Source: Enoplosus armatus (taxonomy: Eukaryota; Chordata; Actinopteri; Centrarchiformes; Enoplosidae). From it: DNA of 64,000 bases. Under the pieces are notes generated by a model. That model made no database searches. It had not been told where the DNA came from and saw only the letters and a program-made list of their open reading frames with translations. This document shows, one piece after another, positions 48,401 to 61,800 of this stretch (its first letter is position 1; each line of letters opens with the position of its first letter). A program made the position numbers and the translations under genes. The stretch is taken from the NCBI RefSeq assembly GCF_043641665.1, contig NW_027261190.1, positions 62,001 to 126,000 of the forward strand, given 5' to 3'.

Positions 48401-49695
48401 TGATGTGAAATACAACCAGATTTCTTATTTTCATCCATTCAGATGTTATCAAGCAGCATCAAGAAAGCGGGACTCAGGAGGAAGTGATGGCATTGCCCAG
48501 AAACAGGCTGACCCCTCCTCGTCTTCTGATTTGCTACAGCAGTTATGATGGGCCCGCTCATGTCAAAGCTGTCATGCAGTTAGGGGCCTTCATACAACAA
48601 CACATGGCCACTCAGGTAGTGGACATGACATGTCGTGGCTCTAATGCCTTTTCCTACAGGTGTGCTGATTCAGTGGAATCGGACAGGCAGAAACAAATTA
48701 TGAATACATCCATCCATTCATTTTCTACTGCTTATCCGGGGCCGGGCACGCGGTGGCAGCAGGCTAACCAAGGTGGTCCAGACATCCCTCTCCCTAGCAA
48801 TGTTTTCTAGGGAGATCTCGAGGCGTTCCCAGGCCAGATGAGATATGTAATCCCTCCAACGTGTTCTGGGTCTAACCCGGGGTCTCCTACCAGTTGGACA
48901 TGTCCAGAAATCCTCCAAAGGAAGGCGCTCAGGATTCATCCTGATCAGATGCCCGAACCACCTCAACTGGCTCCTTTCGATGCAAAGGAGCAGCGGCTCT
49001 ACTCCGAGCTCCCTTCGGATCCCTTTTGAGGTCCTCCCCCTATCTCTAAGGCTGACCCCAGCCACCTTGATGAGGAAACTCATTTCGGTCGCTTGTATAC
49101 CCAATCTCATTCTTTCGGTCCTTACCCAAAGCTCATGACCATAGCTAGGGGTTGGAAGGTAGATCGAGTGGTAAATCAAAAGCTTTGCCTTCCGGCTTAG
49201 CTCCCTCTTCACCACAACAGTTCAATACAACACCTGCATTAGTGCTGACACCGCATCAATCCGCTGGTCGATCTCACGCTCTATTTTACTCTCACTCGTG
49301 AACAAGACCCCGAGATACTTGAACTCCCTGCTTGAGGCAGTAACTCAGATTGCTCAGGCAGGGAGCAATCCACCTTTTTCCAGGAGAGAACCATGTCCTC
49401 GGACTTGGAGATGCTGACTCTCATCACGACCACTTTGCACTCGGCTGCAAACCGCCCCAGTGCATGCTGTGGGTCACAATCTGATGAAGCCAACAGAGCC
49501 ACATCATCTGCAGAGAGCAGAGAAGCAATTCTGAAGTCCCCAAACCAAACACTCTCCTCTCCCGGCTGTGCCTTGAGATCCTGTCCATGAATATCACAAA
49601 CAGAATCTGTGACAAGGGACACCCATCGAAAACGTATTTGACTTTTGTGCAGAATATACAGATACAGCTTGCACTATATATATATATATATACAG

Positions 49696-49729
<34 letters not shown>

Positions 49730-50617
49730 TATAAGGACCAGGTGGCTTGTAGCAACGGCCCCGATGACCCCATACTCCCACAGTACCCCTCACAGGACCC
49801 CCCGGGGACACGGTCATAAGCCTTCTCCAAGTCCACAAAACACATGTAGACTGGATGGGAAACCCCACCCCCCACCCCAGTAAGCCCCCAAGGGTCCACT
49901 GTCCACAAGGCTAGGACGGAAATACAAAAAAGGATAACTGTCATCTTACAAAGCTAATTATTATATTGACAATTTCTGTGTTTCAATCTTTTCTTTAATA
50001 TGAAATAGGGGTGTGTAAAATGTGTTATTAGAACACTTTGTCGTGACAGTGTTCTCCTTTGTTCTTCCCAGGTGTGCTTGGACCTGTGGGACTCTCTGAG
50101 CGTGGCTGAGGAGGGCAGTATGGCCTGGCACTGCCGTCAGATCCGGGAGAGCGACTTTATCTTGGTGATCTGTTCTTGGGGCTTCAATCGCAGACCTAAG
50201 CCAGAGCCAGAGGGTGACAACAAAGATGAGGCAGACAGAGGGCTGGACTTTGGGTCCAACGCCTTCAGCTCTGATGTAGCCATCAGACTTGTCGGAGAGG
50301 AGGTGGGACGAGCCAAAGCCAGGGGCCAGGACATGTCCAAATACATGGCGGCCATTTTTGAGTACTCTGAGGAAACAGACATTCCCACTGAGCTGAGGCT
50401 GGTATCTCACTACACGCTGACAAGTGACTTACCGCTGCTCTTCTCCCACCTCCATGGAGTGGCTCTGCATAGGCCGGGGGGTTACCTGAAGATAAACTAC
50501 ATCTCAGAGGAGGGCTTTTCTAAGTCACCAGCCGGAGCAGCTCTGCAGTTAGCAATCTACGAGGCTGGGATGGCAATGAGGGCAAAAAGGTATCACTCTG
50601 TGGAGGGAGGGAACTAA
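42431..50617 (+). CDS. il17rd: IL17RD-like (SEF-like) receptor, copy C, ten exons
   Basis: Exons: 42431-42589, 43101-43219, 45609-45732, 46010-46048, 46784-46929, 47046-47120, 47613-47679, 48107-48253, 48443-48615 and 50072-50617. Splice sites, phases and predicted protein match copy B, with SEFIR intact and the same early stop after it. The intron between the first two exons has lost 10 bases compared with the intron of copy B. As in copy B, the first exon is internal (it opens in phase 1) and no upstream signal-peptide exon was found in the preceding intergenic region, which is filled with transposons. I saw no disabling change in the exons. Expression of this copy therefore depends on an unseen promoter and first exon. 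Confidence 0.83.
44078..44374 (-). repeat. Rex1/Babar-like LINE 3' tail, antisense (unit C)
   Basis: Same insertion as at 449-745, in the matching intron of gene copy C. Confidence 0.75.
46109..46729. mobile_element. Non-autonomous DNA transposon (unit C)
   Basis: Same element and flanks as at 2480-3100, in the intron before the exon at 46784. Confidence 0.78.
48707..49874 (-). mobile_element. RTE/Rex3-like LINE fragment, antisense, decayed (unit C)
   Basis: Same insertion as at 5078-6245, with the C-terminal ORF at 48718-49215. Confidence 0.8.
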
Positions 50618-51524
50618 ACACTAAAAAAAGCAATCCGATACGCCCTAACTTAATGGTGGTCCTCAGCCCAGTATAGGAGAATAGTTGGCTTACATAGCCA
50701 GACCTATCTCCACACTTCGGAGAAAGGTCTAGCTCAACCCATTATCATTCTGGGACAGGAGAAAAAAACGCTCTGGCTTGTTTGTATTTCTTTAAACCAA
50801 TCACAATCGTCTTGGACAGCGCTAAGCCCAGGATGCAGTGACTGTGCCCTTGCAAAACGGTAACACGCAGACTGAAATAGTTGGCCAATGGCAGTCTTAT
50901 CCCAACAGCCTACATCCGGTGAGTCAGACTACCTGAAGATAGACACTGATGATGGCCACAAACTTAACGGTTCCCTTAAATAATTGACCAACTAATCACC
51001 TCTGCCTCAGTTGTGCTGCAATGGCAGCAGCAGTGCACTTTGACCTCTAAAATGTGTTAACATGGTATATGTGTGTGTGTGTGTGTGTGTACAGGAAGGA
51101 TTTGTTAAAAGAACGTCCAGTAATGTGTGTAATGGTCAAAAAAGCTATCTTAGTCTTACAAAAGACATTTTCTGTTTGTTTTCTTGCAGTGTCATGTGAA
51201 GTTATTATGAAATGAAAAACTTGTAATACAAGCATTGTACATAAATAAACAATTAATCTCATACGCGAGTTATTGAAGTTATCGTTTGAGAATGTTTGCC
51301 TTGAAGTACATACTGAACATTGTATACATGTATGTTTACAGTCATGCTTATAGTTTATGTATACATGTGCATATCTCATATATTCAAGAATGGATTAATA
51401 GGTCCCATCATTTGTAATGTTATGCTGATGTAAGGTGACGTGGATAAATGTGAGTTGTCTTGCATTTTGTGTTGTATTTTTGTGAAATTTAGATTTTCTT
51501 TTATGCATCTAATCATCTAATAAA
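50618..51524 (+). other. 3' UTR and poly(A) signals of IL17RD-like copy C
   Basis: Same layout as copy A, with AATAAA at 51244-51249 and 51519-51524. Confidence 0.5.
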
Positions 51525-52117
51525 ATAAGATTAAAACAAGTTTTCTTTGGCTCATCAAATATGTCATATATGGCTTATTCATGACATTTGTGTATGACTG
51601 AATGGGAGGTATTGTCGATGCTGTAGGTTGCCAGGCTGCAGAAAAACCTCTATCTGTCTAGAATAATTTTGGTAATCAACCATGTCTGAATACAGTTGAT
51701 TAGATGCCATTTTAGTTTTTAAGTGAAGGATTGGTTTGTTAATTATGAACCTTTCGCGTGTATATATAATTAACAATTCAAATTGTAATTACAGTTTAGT
51801 GACTTGAGCAACAAGGTCTGGCAACCCGGTTGGAGGAGGCATCGTTGTGAGCCATAGACTGTTTAAAGCATATTGGGTTAAGTTAAAGGGATCTGATGAG
51901 GAACAACCTGCAACAAATGTGCTGTGTGGTTGTTGGGAATATTCACAACAACGTAAAGGACTTGGTTGGAATATTGATACAGTAGCAGTCGAATATGGTT
52001 TAAATGGGTTAGATTATGGGCTAAATATTGTGTGGGGTAATTTTCATCCCAATGTGGACTTGCCACTTGTGGAGCAGAAAAGAGAATGGACTGAAAGGAA
52101 TGTGGATAACATTGGAT

Positions 52118-52327
52118 ATCAGAATCAGATTCAGAATCAGAAATACTTTATTGATCCCCAGGGGGAAATTGTACAGTACCGGTGCTCCCATTCAAGAGTA
52201 GAAAGCAGCATAAATTAGAAATGAAAGTATGTAAAAAATATAAAAATGAGAAATAGAAAATAAAAATATACACATTTACAATATTTTCAAATATGAAAAA
52301 TAATAGCAATAGCAATGTATATGTATG

Positions 52328-52370
<43 letters not shown>

Positions 52371-52373
52371 GTA
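52118..52373 (-). repeat. Rex1/Babar-like LINE tail, antisense, left part (unit C)
   Basis: Same as in unit B. Confidence 0.65.
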
Positions 52374-54010
52374 CAGTGCATCCGGAAAGTATTCACGGCG
52401 CTTCACTTTTTCCACATTTTGTTATGTTACACCCTTATTCCAAAATGGATTAAATTAATTTTTTTCCTCAAAATTCTACACACAACACCCCATAATGACA
52501 ATGTGAAAAAAGTTTTTTTGAAATTTTTGCAAATTTATTAAAAATAAAAAACTAAGAAATCACATGTACATAAGTATTCACAGCCTTTGCCATGAAGCTC
52601 AAAATTGAGCTCAGGTGCATCCTGTTTCCACTGATCATCCTTGAGATGTTTCTGCAGCTTAATTGGAGTCCACCTGTGGTAAATTCAGTTGATTGGACAT
52701 GATTTGGAAAGGCACACACCTGTCTATATAAGGTCCCACAGTTGACAGTGCATGTCAGAGCACAAACCAAGCATGAAGTCAAAGGAATTGTCTGTAGACC
52801 TCCGAGACAGGATTGTCTCGAGGCACAAATCTGGGGAAGGTTACAGAAAAATTTCTGCTGCTTTGAAGGTCCCAATGAGCACAGTGGCCTCCATCATCCG
52901 TAAGTGGAAGAAGTTCGGAACCACCAGGACTCTTCCTAGAGCTGGCCGGCCATCTAAACTGAGTAATCGGGGGAGAAGGGCCTTAGTCAGGGAGGTGACC
53001 AAGAACCTGATGGTCACTCTGTCAGAGCTCCAGAGTTCCTCTGTGGAGAGAGGAGAACCTTCCAGAAGGACAACCATCTCTGCAGCAATCCACCAATCAG
53101 GCCTGTATGGTAGAGTGGCCAGACGGAAGCCACTCCTTAGTAAAAGGCACATAGCAGCCCACCTGGAGTTTGCCAAAAGGCACCTGAAGGACTCTCAGAC
53201 CATGAGAAACAAAATTCTCTGGTCTGATGAGACAAAGATTGAACTCTTTGGTGTGAATGCCAGGCGTCACGTTTGGAGGAAACCAGGCACCGCTCATCAC
53301 CAGGCCAATACCATCCCTACAGTGAAGCATGGTGGTGGCAGCATCATGCTGTGGGGATGTTTTTCAGCGGCAGGAACTGGGAGACTAGTCAGGATAGAGG
53401 GAAAGATGAATGCAGCAAAGTACAGAGACATCCTGGATGAAAACCTGCTCCAGAGCGCTCTTGACCTCAGACTGGGGCGACGGTTTATCTTTCAGCAGGA
53501 CAACGACCCTAAGCACACAGCCAAGATATCAAAGGAGTGGCTTCAGGACAACTCTGTGAATGTCCTTGAGTGGCCCAGCCAGAGCCCAGACTTGAATCCG
53601 ATTGAACATCTCTGGAGAGATCTGAAAATGGCTGTGCACCGACGCTTCCCATCCAACCTGATGGAGCTTGAGAGGTGCTGCAAAGAGGAATGGGTGAAAC
53701 TGCCCAAAGATAGGTGTGCCAAGCTTGTGGCATCATATTCAAAAAGACTTGAGGCTGTAATTGCTGCCAAAGGTGCATCAACAAAGTATTGAGCAAAGGC
53801 TGTGAATACTTATGTACATGTGATTTCTCAGGTTTTTTATTTTTAATAAATTTGCAAAAATCTCAAATAAACTTTTTTCACGTTGTCATTATGGGGTGTT
53901 GTGTGTAGAATTTTGAGGAAAAAAATGAATTTAATCCATTTTGGTATAAGGCTGCAACATAACAAAATGTGGAAAAAGTGAAGCGCTGTGAATACTTTCC
54001 GGATGCACTG
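52374..54010 (+). mobile_element. Tc1/mariner transposon, full length (unit C)
   Basis: Same element as 8754-10390, with TA flanks and long inverted repeats. Confidence 0.95.
52752..53792 (+). CDS. Tc1-like DD34E transposase (unit C)
   Basis: Protein identical to those of units A and B, with the catalytic triad kept and Met8 at 52773. Three identical open copies in 64 kb reflect the tandem amplification, not three insertions. Confidence 0.95.
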   Translation: MSEHKPSMKSKELSVDLRDRIVSRHKSGEGYRKISAALKVPMSTVASIIRKWKKFGTTRTLPRAGRPSKLSNRGRRALVREVTKNLMVTLSELQSSSVERGEPSRRTTISAAIHQSGLYGRVARRKPLLSKRHIAAHLEFAKRHLKDSQTMRNKILWSDETKIELFGVNARRHVWRKPGTAHHQANTIPTVKHGGGSIMLWGCFSAAGTGRLVRIEGKMNAAKYRDILDENLLQSALDLRLGRRFIFQQDNDPKHTAKISKEWLQDNSVNVLEWPSQSPDLNPIEHLWRDLKMAVHRRFPSNLMELERCCKEEWVKLPKDRCAKLVASYSKRLEAVIAAKGASTKY

Positions 54011-54202
54011 TATGTATTGCACTATTGTGTTTGACCATATATGTATTGCACTGACATTTAAGAATAAGTAATAGTGAGGTAGTATATGTAGAAGCAGGTC
54101 CAGATTTCCAGTCTGTTTCTTCTGAGTGTCTGACACTCTGAGGGAGGAGTTGAACAGTTTGATGGCCACAGGCAGGAATGATTTCCTGTGGCGCTCAGTT
54201 GT
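54011..54202 (-). repeat. Rex1/Babar-like LINE tail, antisense, right part (unit C)
   Basis: Same as 10391-10582. Confidence 0.6.
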
Positions 54203-55806
54203 ATATTTGGACTCTGGATCACTGTTACACCACAGTCATTAACGCTTTTCACGCCGTCACCCGCGCTGCATTGGGACACTCTGACCATGACATAGTCCAC
54301 CTGATTCCTGCATACAGGCAGAAATTAAAACTTTCTAAGTCTGTTGCGAGAACTTCGAAGAAGTGGACCAGTGAAGCTGCAGAGGACCTGAAGGCGTGTT
54401 TGGACTGTACTGACTGGGATGTTTTCAGGACTGCTACCAACAGTCTGGATGAGTACACAGAGGTTGTGACTTCATATATCAGCTTCTGTGAGGACTGCTG
54501 CGTACCAACTCGGACCAGGGTGAGTTATAACAACGACAAACCCTGGTTCACAGAAAGACTGCGACAGCTGAGGTTGGAAAAGGAAGAGGCGTTTAAGAGT
54601 GGCAACAGAGCAGAGTTTAAGGAAGCCAAGTACAAGTTTAGCAAGGCGGTGAGGGAAGCTAAACGACTGTACTCAGAGAGACTACAAGACCAGTTCTCCT
54701 CCAACGACTCTGCTTCTGTGTGGAGGGGGCTCAGACAGATCACCAACTACAAGCCAAGAGCCTCTTCAACACCTCACTGGAGACATGCCACGTGCCAGCC
54801 TGCTTCAAGGCCTCCACCATCATCTCCGTCCCCAAAAAACCAGGGCCCACAGGATTAAATGACTACACACCCGTCGCCCTGACCTCTGTGGTCATGAAAT
54901 CATTTGAACGCCTGGTTTTGTCCCACCTCAAATCCATCACCGACCCTCTGCTGGACCCCCTGCAGTTCGCCTACAGAGCCAACAGGTCTGTAGACGACGC
55001 CGTCAACTTGGCCCTACACTTCATCCTCCAGCACCTGGACTCCGCAGGATCCTATGCCAGGATCCTGTTCGTGGACTTCAGCTCTGCCTTCAACACGATC
55101 GTCCCGGCTCTTCTTCAGGACAAGCTCTCCCAGCTGAACGTGCCTGACCCCACCTGCAGGTGGATCACAGATTTCCTGTCTGACAGGAAGCAGCACGTGA
55201 AGCTGGGGAAACACGTCTCAGACTCGCGGACGATCAGCATCGGCTCCCCTCAAGGCTGTGTTCTTTCTCCTCTACTCTTCTCCCTGTACACCAACAGCTG
55301 CACCTCCAGTCACCAGTCCGTCAAGCTCCGTCAAGCTCCTGAGGGAGCTGAACATCATCTCTTCAGGACCTGTACTCCTCCAGGACCCTGAGGAGAGCAG
55401 GGAAGATCGCTGCTGACCCCTCCCACCCTGGACACCATCTGTTCGACCCCCTCCCCTCTGGCAGGAGGCTGCGGTCCATCAAGACCAAAACCTCCCACCA
55501 CAAAAACAGTTTCTTCCCCTCTGCAGTCAACCTGACGAACTTACATTGACCCCCCCCCGAACACAAACACAAGTTATACGTTATATTAACGTACATCACC
55601 CCTGTCCCCCCTGCGTTACATTAACGCACCCACCCCCTACTGGACACTTTATTTTGGTCACTACACTGTTTGTTATTTATCTTATCTTATTTTTATTTTA
55701 CCTTTTATATTCTACATATTTGTTGTCAAAACAATAGCACCTTCAGACCACGGCAAATTCCTTGTAATGTATGTTACTTAGTAATAAACAGTTTCTGATT
55801 CTGATA
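54203..55806 (+). pseudogene. Rex1/Babar-like LINE, internally deleted ORF2 (unit C)
   Basis: Same deletions as 10583-12186. It carries the same base as unit B at the position matching 11862. Confidence 0.85.
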
Positions 55807-55813
55807 TGCATCT

Positions 55814-56334
55814 TGTCACGACTGAGCAAGGCAAAAAATGAACCCACACACACGACTCAAACAAAGTACAAATATATAATAAAGAGTATTTATTTATAAC
55901 AAAATATGAAGCTTGACAAAGCAAGAGATATCTACAAAGTTAACAACAGAAAATCACTCCCAAAAAGTGGAGGAACAAAACTAGGAAAAACAAGACAGTA
56001 AAGTGAACAAATTAACAAGAACACTGAAACAACTCACACAGGGACTAACAGGAAATCTTGACATGGAATTACCGCTGGTTATCATGGCACTGAGGACAAG
56101 ACAAACTGCCACAAGACAAAGGGAGACGCAGACTATTTAAACATGAGGTGAGTGAACACAGGTGGAAACAATCAGGGGGACTGACAATCACAAAGGCGGG
56201 AAACACGAGGGCAGGAAGTAAAATGTTCTGAAACGAGAGGGCACACAATACTACAAAATAAAACAGGAAATGACAAGACAACATGACTAAACGAGACAAA
56301 AACGGTAACTTAACGTAAATGACGAGACATGACA
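55814..56334 (-). mobile_element. Solo LTR (unit C)
   Basis: Same 521-bp TG...CA block as 12194-12714. Confidence 0.65.
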
Positions 56335-56339
56335 CATCC

Positions 56340-56845
56340 TGCCAAAAGTGTTTTAACAGAATGCTGGGAACATAATGAGACAAAAGTTTTGGGTGGATTG
56401 GTGATGCAAAGGCCATCAATTACAGTACAGCCCCACAGTTTCAATTTCTTCCATTCTTCCCTGGTTGTTCTCCTTGCCAAGTATAGACCTCAATATACAG
56501 CAGCAATTGAAGGACAAGTCAAAGCAACTTTCAGTATGCCGCAAAGTTTGATCAGCATTTTTCAGACTCTGTGTTCATATTCACAGATGGCTCCAAAGAT
56601 CCTGTTACAGGGTGTGCAGGTGCAGCAGCTTATATCCGAGTGACTGAATCATATATTAGGAAAAGAGTGTCAGACCACTTGTCAGTATATACCTCAGAGC
56701 TATTGGCAATATTATTGGCCTTGCAGTGGATAGAAGAGAAGGAAATAAATAACACTGTTATTGCATCTGACAGCTTTGCAGCACTAACAAGCATGAGATC
56801 TGGCAGATCATCATTTAGGACAGATATTCTTAATGAAATATTTCT
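56340..56845 (+). pseudogene. I/Nimb-like LINE fragment with RNase H domain (unit C)
   Basis: Same remnant as 12720-13225; the RNase H frame starts near 56571. Confidence 0.7.
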
Positions 56846-56848
56846 TTT

Positions 56849-56961
56849 CAATTCAATTCAATTCAATTTTATTTATATAGCGCCAAATCACAACAAAAGT
56901 CATCTCATGACACTTTACAAATAGAGCAGGTCTAGACCGACTCTTTATAATGTTATTACAG
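56849..56961 (+). repeat. Common fish dispersed repeat, left part (unit C)
   Basis: Same as 13229-13341. The right part lies at 62992-63121. The L1 target duplication is 56946-56961 and 62976-62991. Confidence 0.8.
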
Positions 56962-57132
56962 GAAGACTTCCGGATGTGCTTTGCCGTGTGAAGACGTGTG
57001 TGCGGAGGCTCCGTGTAAAAGTAGTCAAAAATATTAATATCGCCATATTTGTATCATTTTGGGGGGGCTGGACGAATAAGATTCTGTTTTGGGAGTGAAC
57101 GAGTGCGTTCTCAGTGCAGTTTACGACCGAAA

Positions 57133-58113
57133 ATGACCTCCAGATCGACTCGAACGGGCGGAGAAAAGCCGCCGGTGGTTAGCAACTTGACCTCCTCGGC
57201 TAGCAAGGGTGATATTAGCCTAACACGTGCCGACGACATGCCTCAGTGGGCTAAGGATATGATGTCCGAGATTAAAAACGGCAACGTTGAGAATACGAAA
57301 TACAGGGAGGAGACAAAGACCGAGATCGTGAGGTGCAAAGAAGAAGTAGAGAAAGGAAGGAAAGAGACGAAGGCCGAGATGGAAAAATGGGCTAGGAGCG
57401 TGGAAGAGAATGCTAAAGCTCAGTTTGAGTTGCTACGTGGGGAGGTGAGGCTGATTAGCGATCATACTAGCAGTTTGGCTAATAGGATGGACGAACGGAA
57501 AAAAGAGGTGGATGAAATATTGAATGGTCAGTCTGACAGCATAACCAACATTGAGACAAAACTGAAAGAAATGGAGAAGGAGGTACTGAAGCTGAGGGGA
57601 CGGAGTGAAGACCTCGAGGCACGATCACGACGCAACAACATACGTGTCGTGGGGGTAAGAGAAGGGGCCGAGACGGGCAAAAAGCCGTCAGACTTTATGG
57701 CGGGCTTGCTGAAAGACAAGTTGGGACTAGCAGTAACACCGACGCTTGATCGAGCACACCGGACACTCGGCGCGAGACGAGACGGGAACGGAGTTCCGCC
57801 GAGAGCGTTCGTCGTGAGATGTCACTACTTTACAGAGAAAGAGGAGATAATGAAGAAGGCGAGAGAAATGGAGAGAACACCGGAGGGTCGGAGCGGACAG
57901 ATTCACATCTTCCCGGACTACACCCAGGAGGTAAACAGTAAGAGAGCAGCCTTCAAAGAAGCAAGAAGCCTCCTGCGGGCCTGCACGGGGATCAGATATG
58001 GGCTGCGTTACCCGGCAACCCTGGTGATTACGCCAGAAGGAGGGCAAACGAAAATCTTCGAGAGCCCAAAAGACGCCGTGGATTACATCAAGAAGAAACT
58101 GAACCCTGGGTGA
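57133..58113 (+). CDS. L1 ORF1 protein (unit C)
   Basis: Intact 326-residue ORF1, identical in sequence to that of unit A. Confidence 0.92.
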   Translation: MTSRSTRTGGEKPPVVSNLTSSASKGDISLTRADDMPQWAKDMMSEIKNGNVENTKYREETKTEIVRCKEEVEKGRKETKAEMEKWARSVEENAKAQFELLRGEVRLISDHTSSLANRMDERKKEVDEILNGQSDSITNIETKLKEMEKEVLKLRGRSEDLEARSRRNNIRVVGVREGAETGKKPSDFMAGLLKDKLGLAVTPTLDRAHRTLGARRDGNGVPPRAFVVRCHYFTEKEEIMKKAREMERTPEGRSGQIHIFPDYTQEVNSKRAAFKEARSLLRACTGIRYGLRYPATLVITPEGGQTKIFESPKDAVDYIKKKLNPG

Positions 58114-58301
58114 AGCATATAGACTGGTTTCAGCTTGGCTAAGTAGAAATGTACACATGCTTACACTGTTGAAATGGGATGACTACTGCAAGCAGGATTT
58201 TGTTGACTAGATTTGACAATATTGACAAAGAAATATTTGTTTCAGTGTGTATTTAAGTGGGGATATGCACATGCACTCACATATATTGCTGGGTGTATGT
58301 A

Positions 58302-58341
<40 letters not shown>

Positions 58342-58876
58342 TTTCTTTGTATATAGATATATAATTCTCATCCCATCCTAGGAGCTACGGTTGCCCTGTC
58401 ATATTATTGTTTTGTCTTATTCAAGGTTTAAGAATTGATTTTTCCCCCTTGGCTATTGTTGCCTACTGCCTATGGTATTGCCTTTTATTTCTATTTTTAA
58501 TATTTTACATTATTTAGGATCTTGCTCTTGAGAGCTCCCTCTGTTTGTTTTTCCCATGAGGTGATTAAGTCAAAGGGGTGATGTTATACTTTTAAGGTTA
58601 GGGGGTGATATACACGGAGCCGCACACGGTAGGCTTGGTGTGTAGGAGGATGATGGACCGGTTGGCCACGAGAGAGCTCGTTAAAGAGCACTGTGTTAGC
58701 GTTCATATATGTAATGTGTTATGTGTTAGCTGTGTCTGTGTGTGTGACACCCCCCCCTCCCTCCCCAGACCCTCTCCTTTTAACCTTTTTGTTTTTGCTG
58801 CCAAATCTTCAAGGTGTGATCCGGAAAGTGGGTATCATAGGGGTGCAATGGTGATTCCGGGCTGCGGACTCCTGAC

Positions 58877-61800
58877 ATGGCACCAAACATGGATGCGAGC
58901 AGAATGGACACAAAATTGATGAGCTGGAACGTAAGGGCGATCAATAAGCCGGCTAAACGGAGTAAGATATTTTCGCATTTGAGAGACCAGGGAGCGGAGA
59001 TAGTTTACTTACAGGAGACGCATTTGTTGAACAAGGACCACCTCAAGCTTTGTAGGGGGGGATTCAATCAGATTTATCACTCAAATTTCAATAGTAAGAG
59101 TCGAGGAGTGGCCATCCTTATACACAGGAATGTACAATTCGTAGAAACAACTACTATAAAAGATAAACATGGTCGATATGTTATTGTGGTTGGAAAATTA
59201 TTCAATATGCCAGTGGTGTTGGCAAACATATACGCACCCAATTGGGATAATGTTCAATTTTTTAAGGACTTATTCTCATTACTGCCTAATTTGGACGCTC
59301 ATAATCTGATTCTAGGGGGAGACCTAAACTGTGTCCTAGACTCAACCTTGGACCGCTCTAGCCCAACATCCAATGTATTAAGTAAATCAGCACAATGCAT
59401 TAACTCTTTTTGTAAAGCATATGGTGTGTTTGATCCATGGAGATTCATAAACCCAACCTCCAGACAGTACTCCTTTTACTCCCCACCACATCAAACATAT
59501 ACTAGAATTGACTATTTCTTATTAGATAATAAACTGACTTCTATAGTAACAGATGTAGAATACACTGGTATAGTAATATCTGATCACAGCCCGGTCATGT
59601 TGAAACTTCACTTTCCTGAGAATACGCCACCTCAGAGAATGTGGCGCCTTAATAGCAGGCTATTGGCAGATGATGATTTTACAAAATTCATAAACTCGCA
59701 AATAGTCTTTTTCTTAGAACTTAATGATACCCCTGATATAAGTAATGGCACTCTGTGGGAATCCTTAAAAGCTTATTTACGAGGACAAATAATTTCATAC
59801 AGTGCTGGTGAAAGGAAGAGAAAGATGAAACGTACCACGGAATTAATAAAAGCAATAAAAGAAGTTGACCTGGCAAATTCTATGACTCCCTCTGAGGAGC
59901 TACATAGAAAGCGGATTTTGCTCCAAACTGAATATGATGTCTTGATAAGTCAATGTGAGGAGGATCTATATCTTAGGTCAAGACAGGATCTCTATGAGCA
60001 TGGTGAGCGTGCGGGTAAGCTCCTGAGCTACCAGTTGAAGCAATCAGCAGCTGCTGGCAGGATAGTACAGATAGGAGATAACCTGGGAAACAAAATTATA
60101 GATCAGAAGGGTATTAACGACCAATTTAAATCTTTTTATAAGGATCTGTATACTTCAGAAACAGATGACAAGGAACGAGTGAAAAATTTTTTTGAAAATC
60201 TGGAAATACCATCCCTAGATGACGCAGATAGGGATAGATTAGAGGGACCCATGACGGCTAGGGAGATAGAGAATGCGATTCGGAATATGAAGACAGGCAA
60301 AGCGCCGGGCCCTGATGGGTTCCCAAGTGAGTTTTATAAAACATTCGCTTCTAAACTGATACCCCTGCTTTGTGGAGTATATAGGGAGGTCCTTGATAAA
60401 AAAGCTTTGCCTCAAACAATGTCACAGGCTTTGATCTCTGTACTCCTTAAGAAAAATAAAGACCCACTTAAATGTGAATCATACCGCCCAGTGAGTCTAC
60501 TTGGCTGTGATTATAAGATATTGGCCAAAATATTGGCGGCTAGGATTGAGCTTGTTATAAGTAAAATAATTCATCCTGACCAGACAGGGTTTGTTGCTGG
60601 TAGACAACTTTCCAGTAATCTCCGTCGCTTGTTTAATGTGATATACACTGCTGAAGATAACATTGAGCCTGAGATTGTGATCTCCCTGGATGCCCACAAA
60701 GCCTTTGATAGAATAGAGTATTTCTATCTGTTCACGGCCCTCGAGAGATTCGGATTCGGTCCTAAATTTCGCTCGTGGATTGAGATAATTTATGCGAACC
60801 CCCAGGCTATGGTAAGAACAAACAATATAATATCTGAACCTTTTCCTCTGTTTCGGGGGACAAGGCAGGGTTGCCCCTTGTCGCCCATGCTCTTTGATGT
60901 GGCAATTGAGCCCCTCGCAATAATGCTGAGGCATGCTGCTGAGCTCGGGGGAATACACAGGGGCACGCAAATTCATAAGTTGTCTTTATACGCTGATGAC
61001 CTCCTCCTCTTCCTGTCGAATCCTGTCACGAACATCCCGGTAGCTCTTGGTATTATCGAAGACTATGGGAGGGTGTCGGGTTATAAAATTAACCTGGGAA
61101 AAAGTGTCCTTTTCCCAATTAATAAACAGGCGAGGAAACTTTCATTCCAGGCCTATCCCTTTACAACAAATAAGGATAAGTTTACCTATTTAGGTATCAA
61201 TGTAACGAGGAGGTATAAAGATTTATTTAATCATAATTTTAAAGTAACATTGGATACGGCAAAATTAGATATGGAAAGGTGGTCATCCCTCCCCCTATCA
61301 TTAGCAGGGAAGATAAATTCTGTTAAAATGAACATAATGCCACGGTTCCTCTATTTATTCCAGACGGTACCAATTTTCATACCTAAGTCATTTTTTAAAG
61401 AACTGAATAAATGTACATCCACCTTTATCTGGGAAAAAAAAGTCCCCCGGATAAGAAGGGAGTTCCTTGAGAGACAGAGGGAAGAGGGAGGCCTGGCCCT
61501 ACCAAATTATATGCACTATTATTGGGCTGCTAATATACATAAGGTGTTGTTTTGGGTCTCAAAGTTGGATGACGATGAAACTCCAGTGTGGGTACATATG
61601 GAAAGATATGCATCTAGCCCGGTGTCCCTATGCTCCCTGGTCTGCGCTCCTCTGCCCTTAAGCAAACACCTTTACACAAACAACCCTGTTGTATGTGACT
61701 CTATCAAAATCTGGGTCCAATTCAGAACACATTTTAAAAATAGAAACGCCCTCCTGTCTGCTCCCGTCTATGGCAATCACTTATTCTCCCCGGCCCTTGG

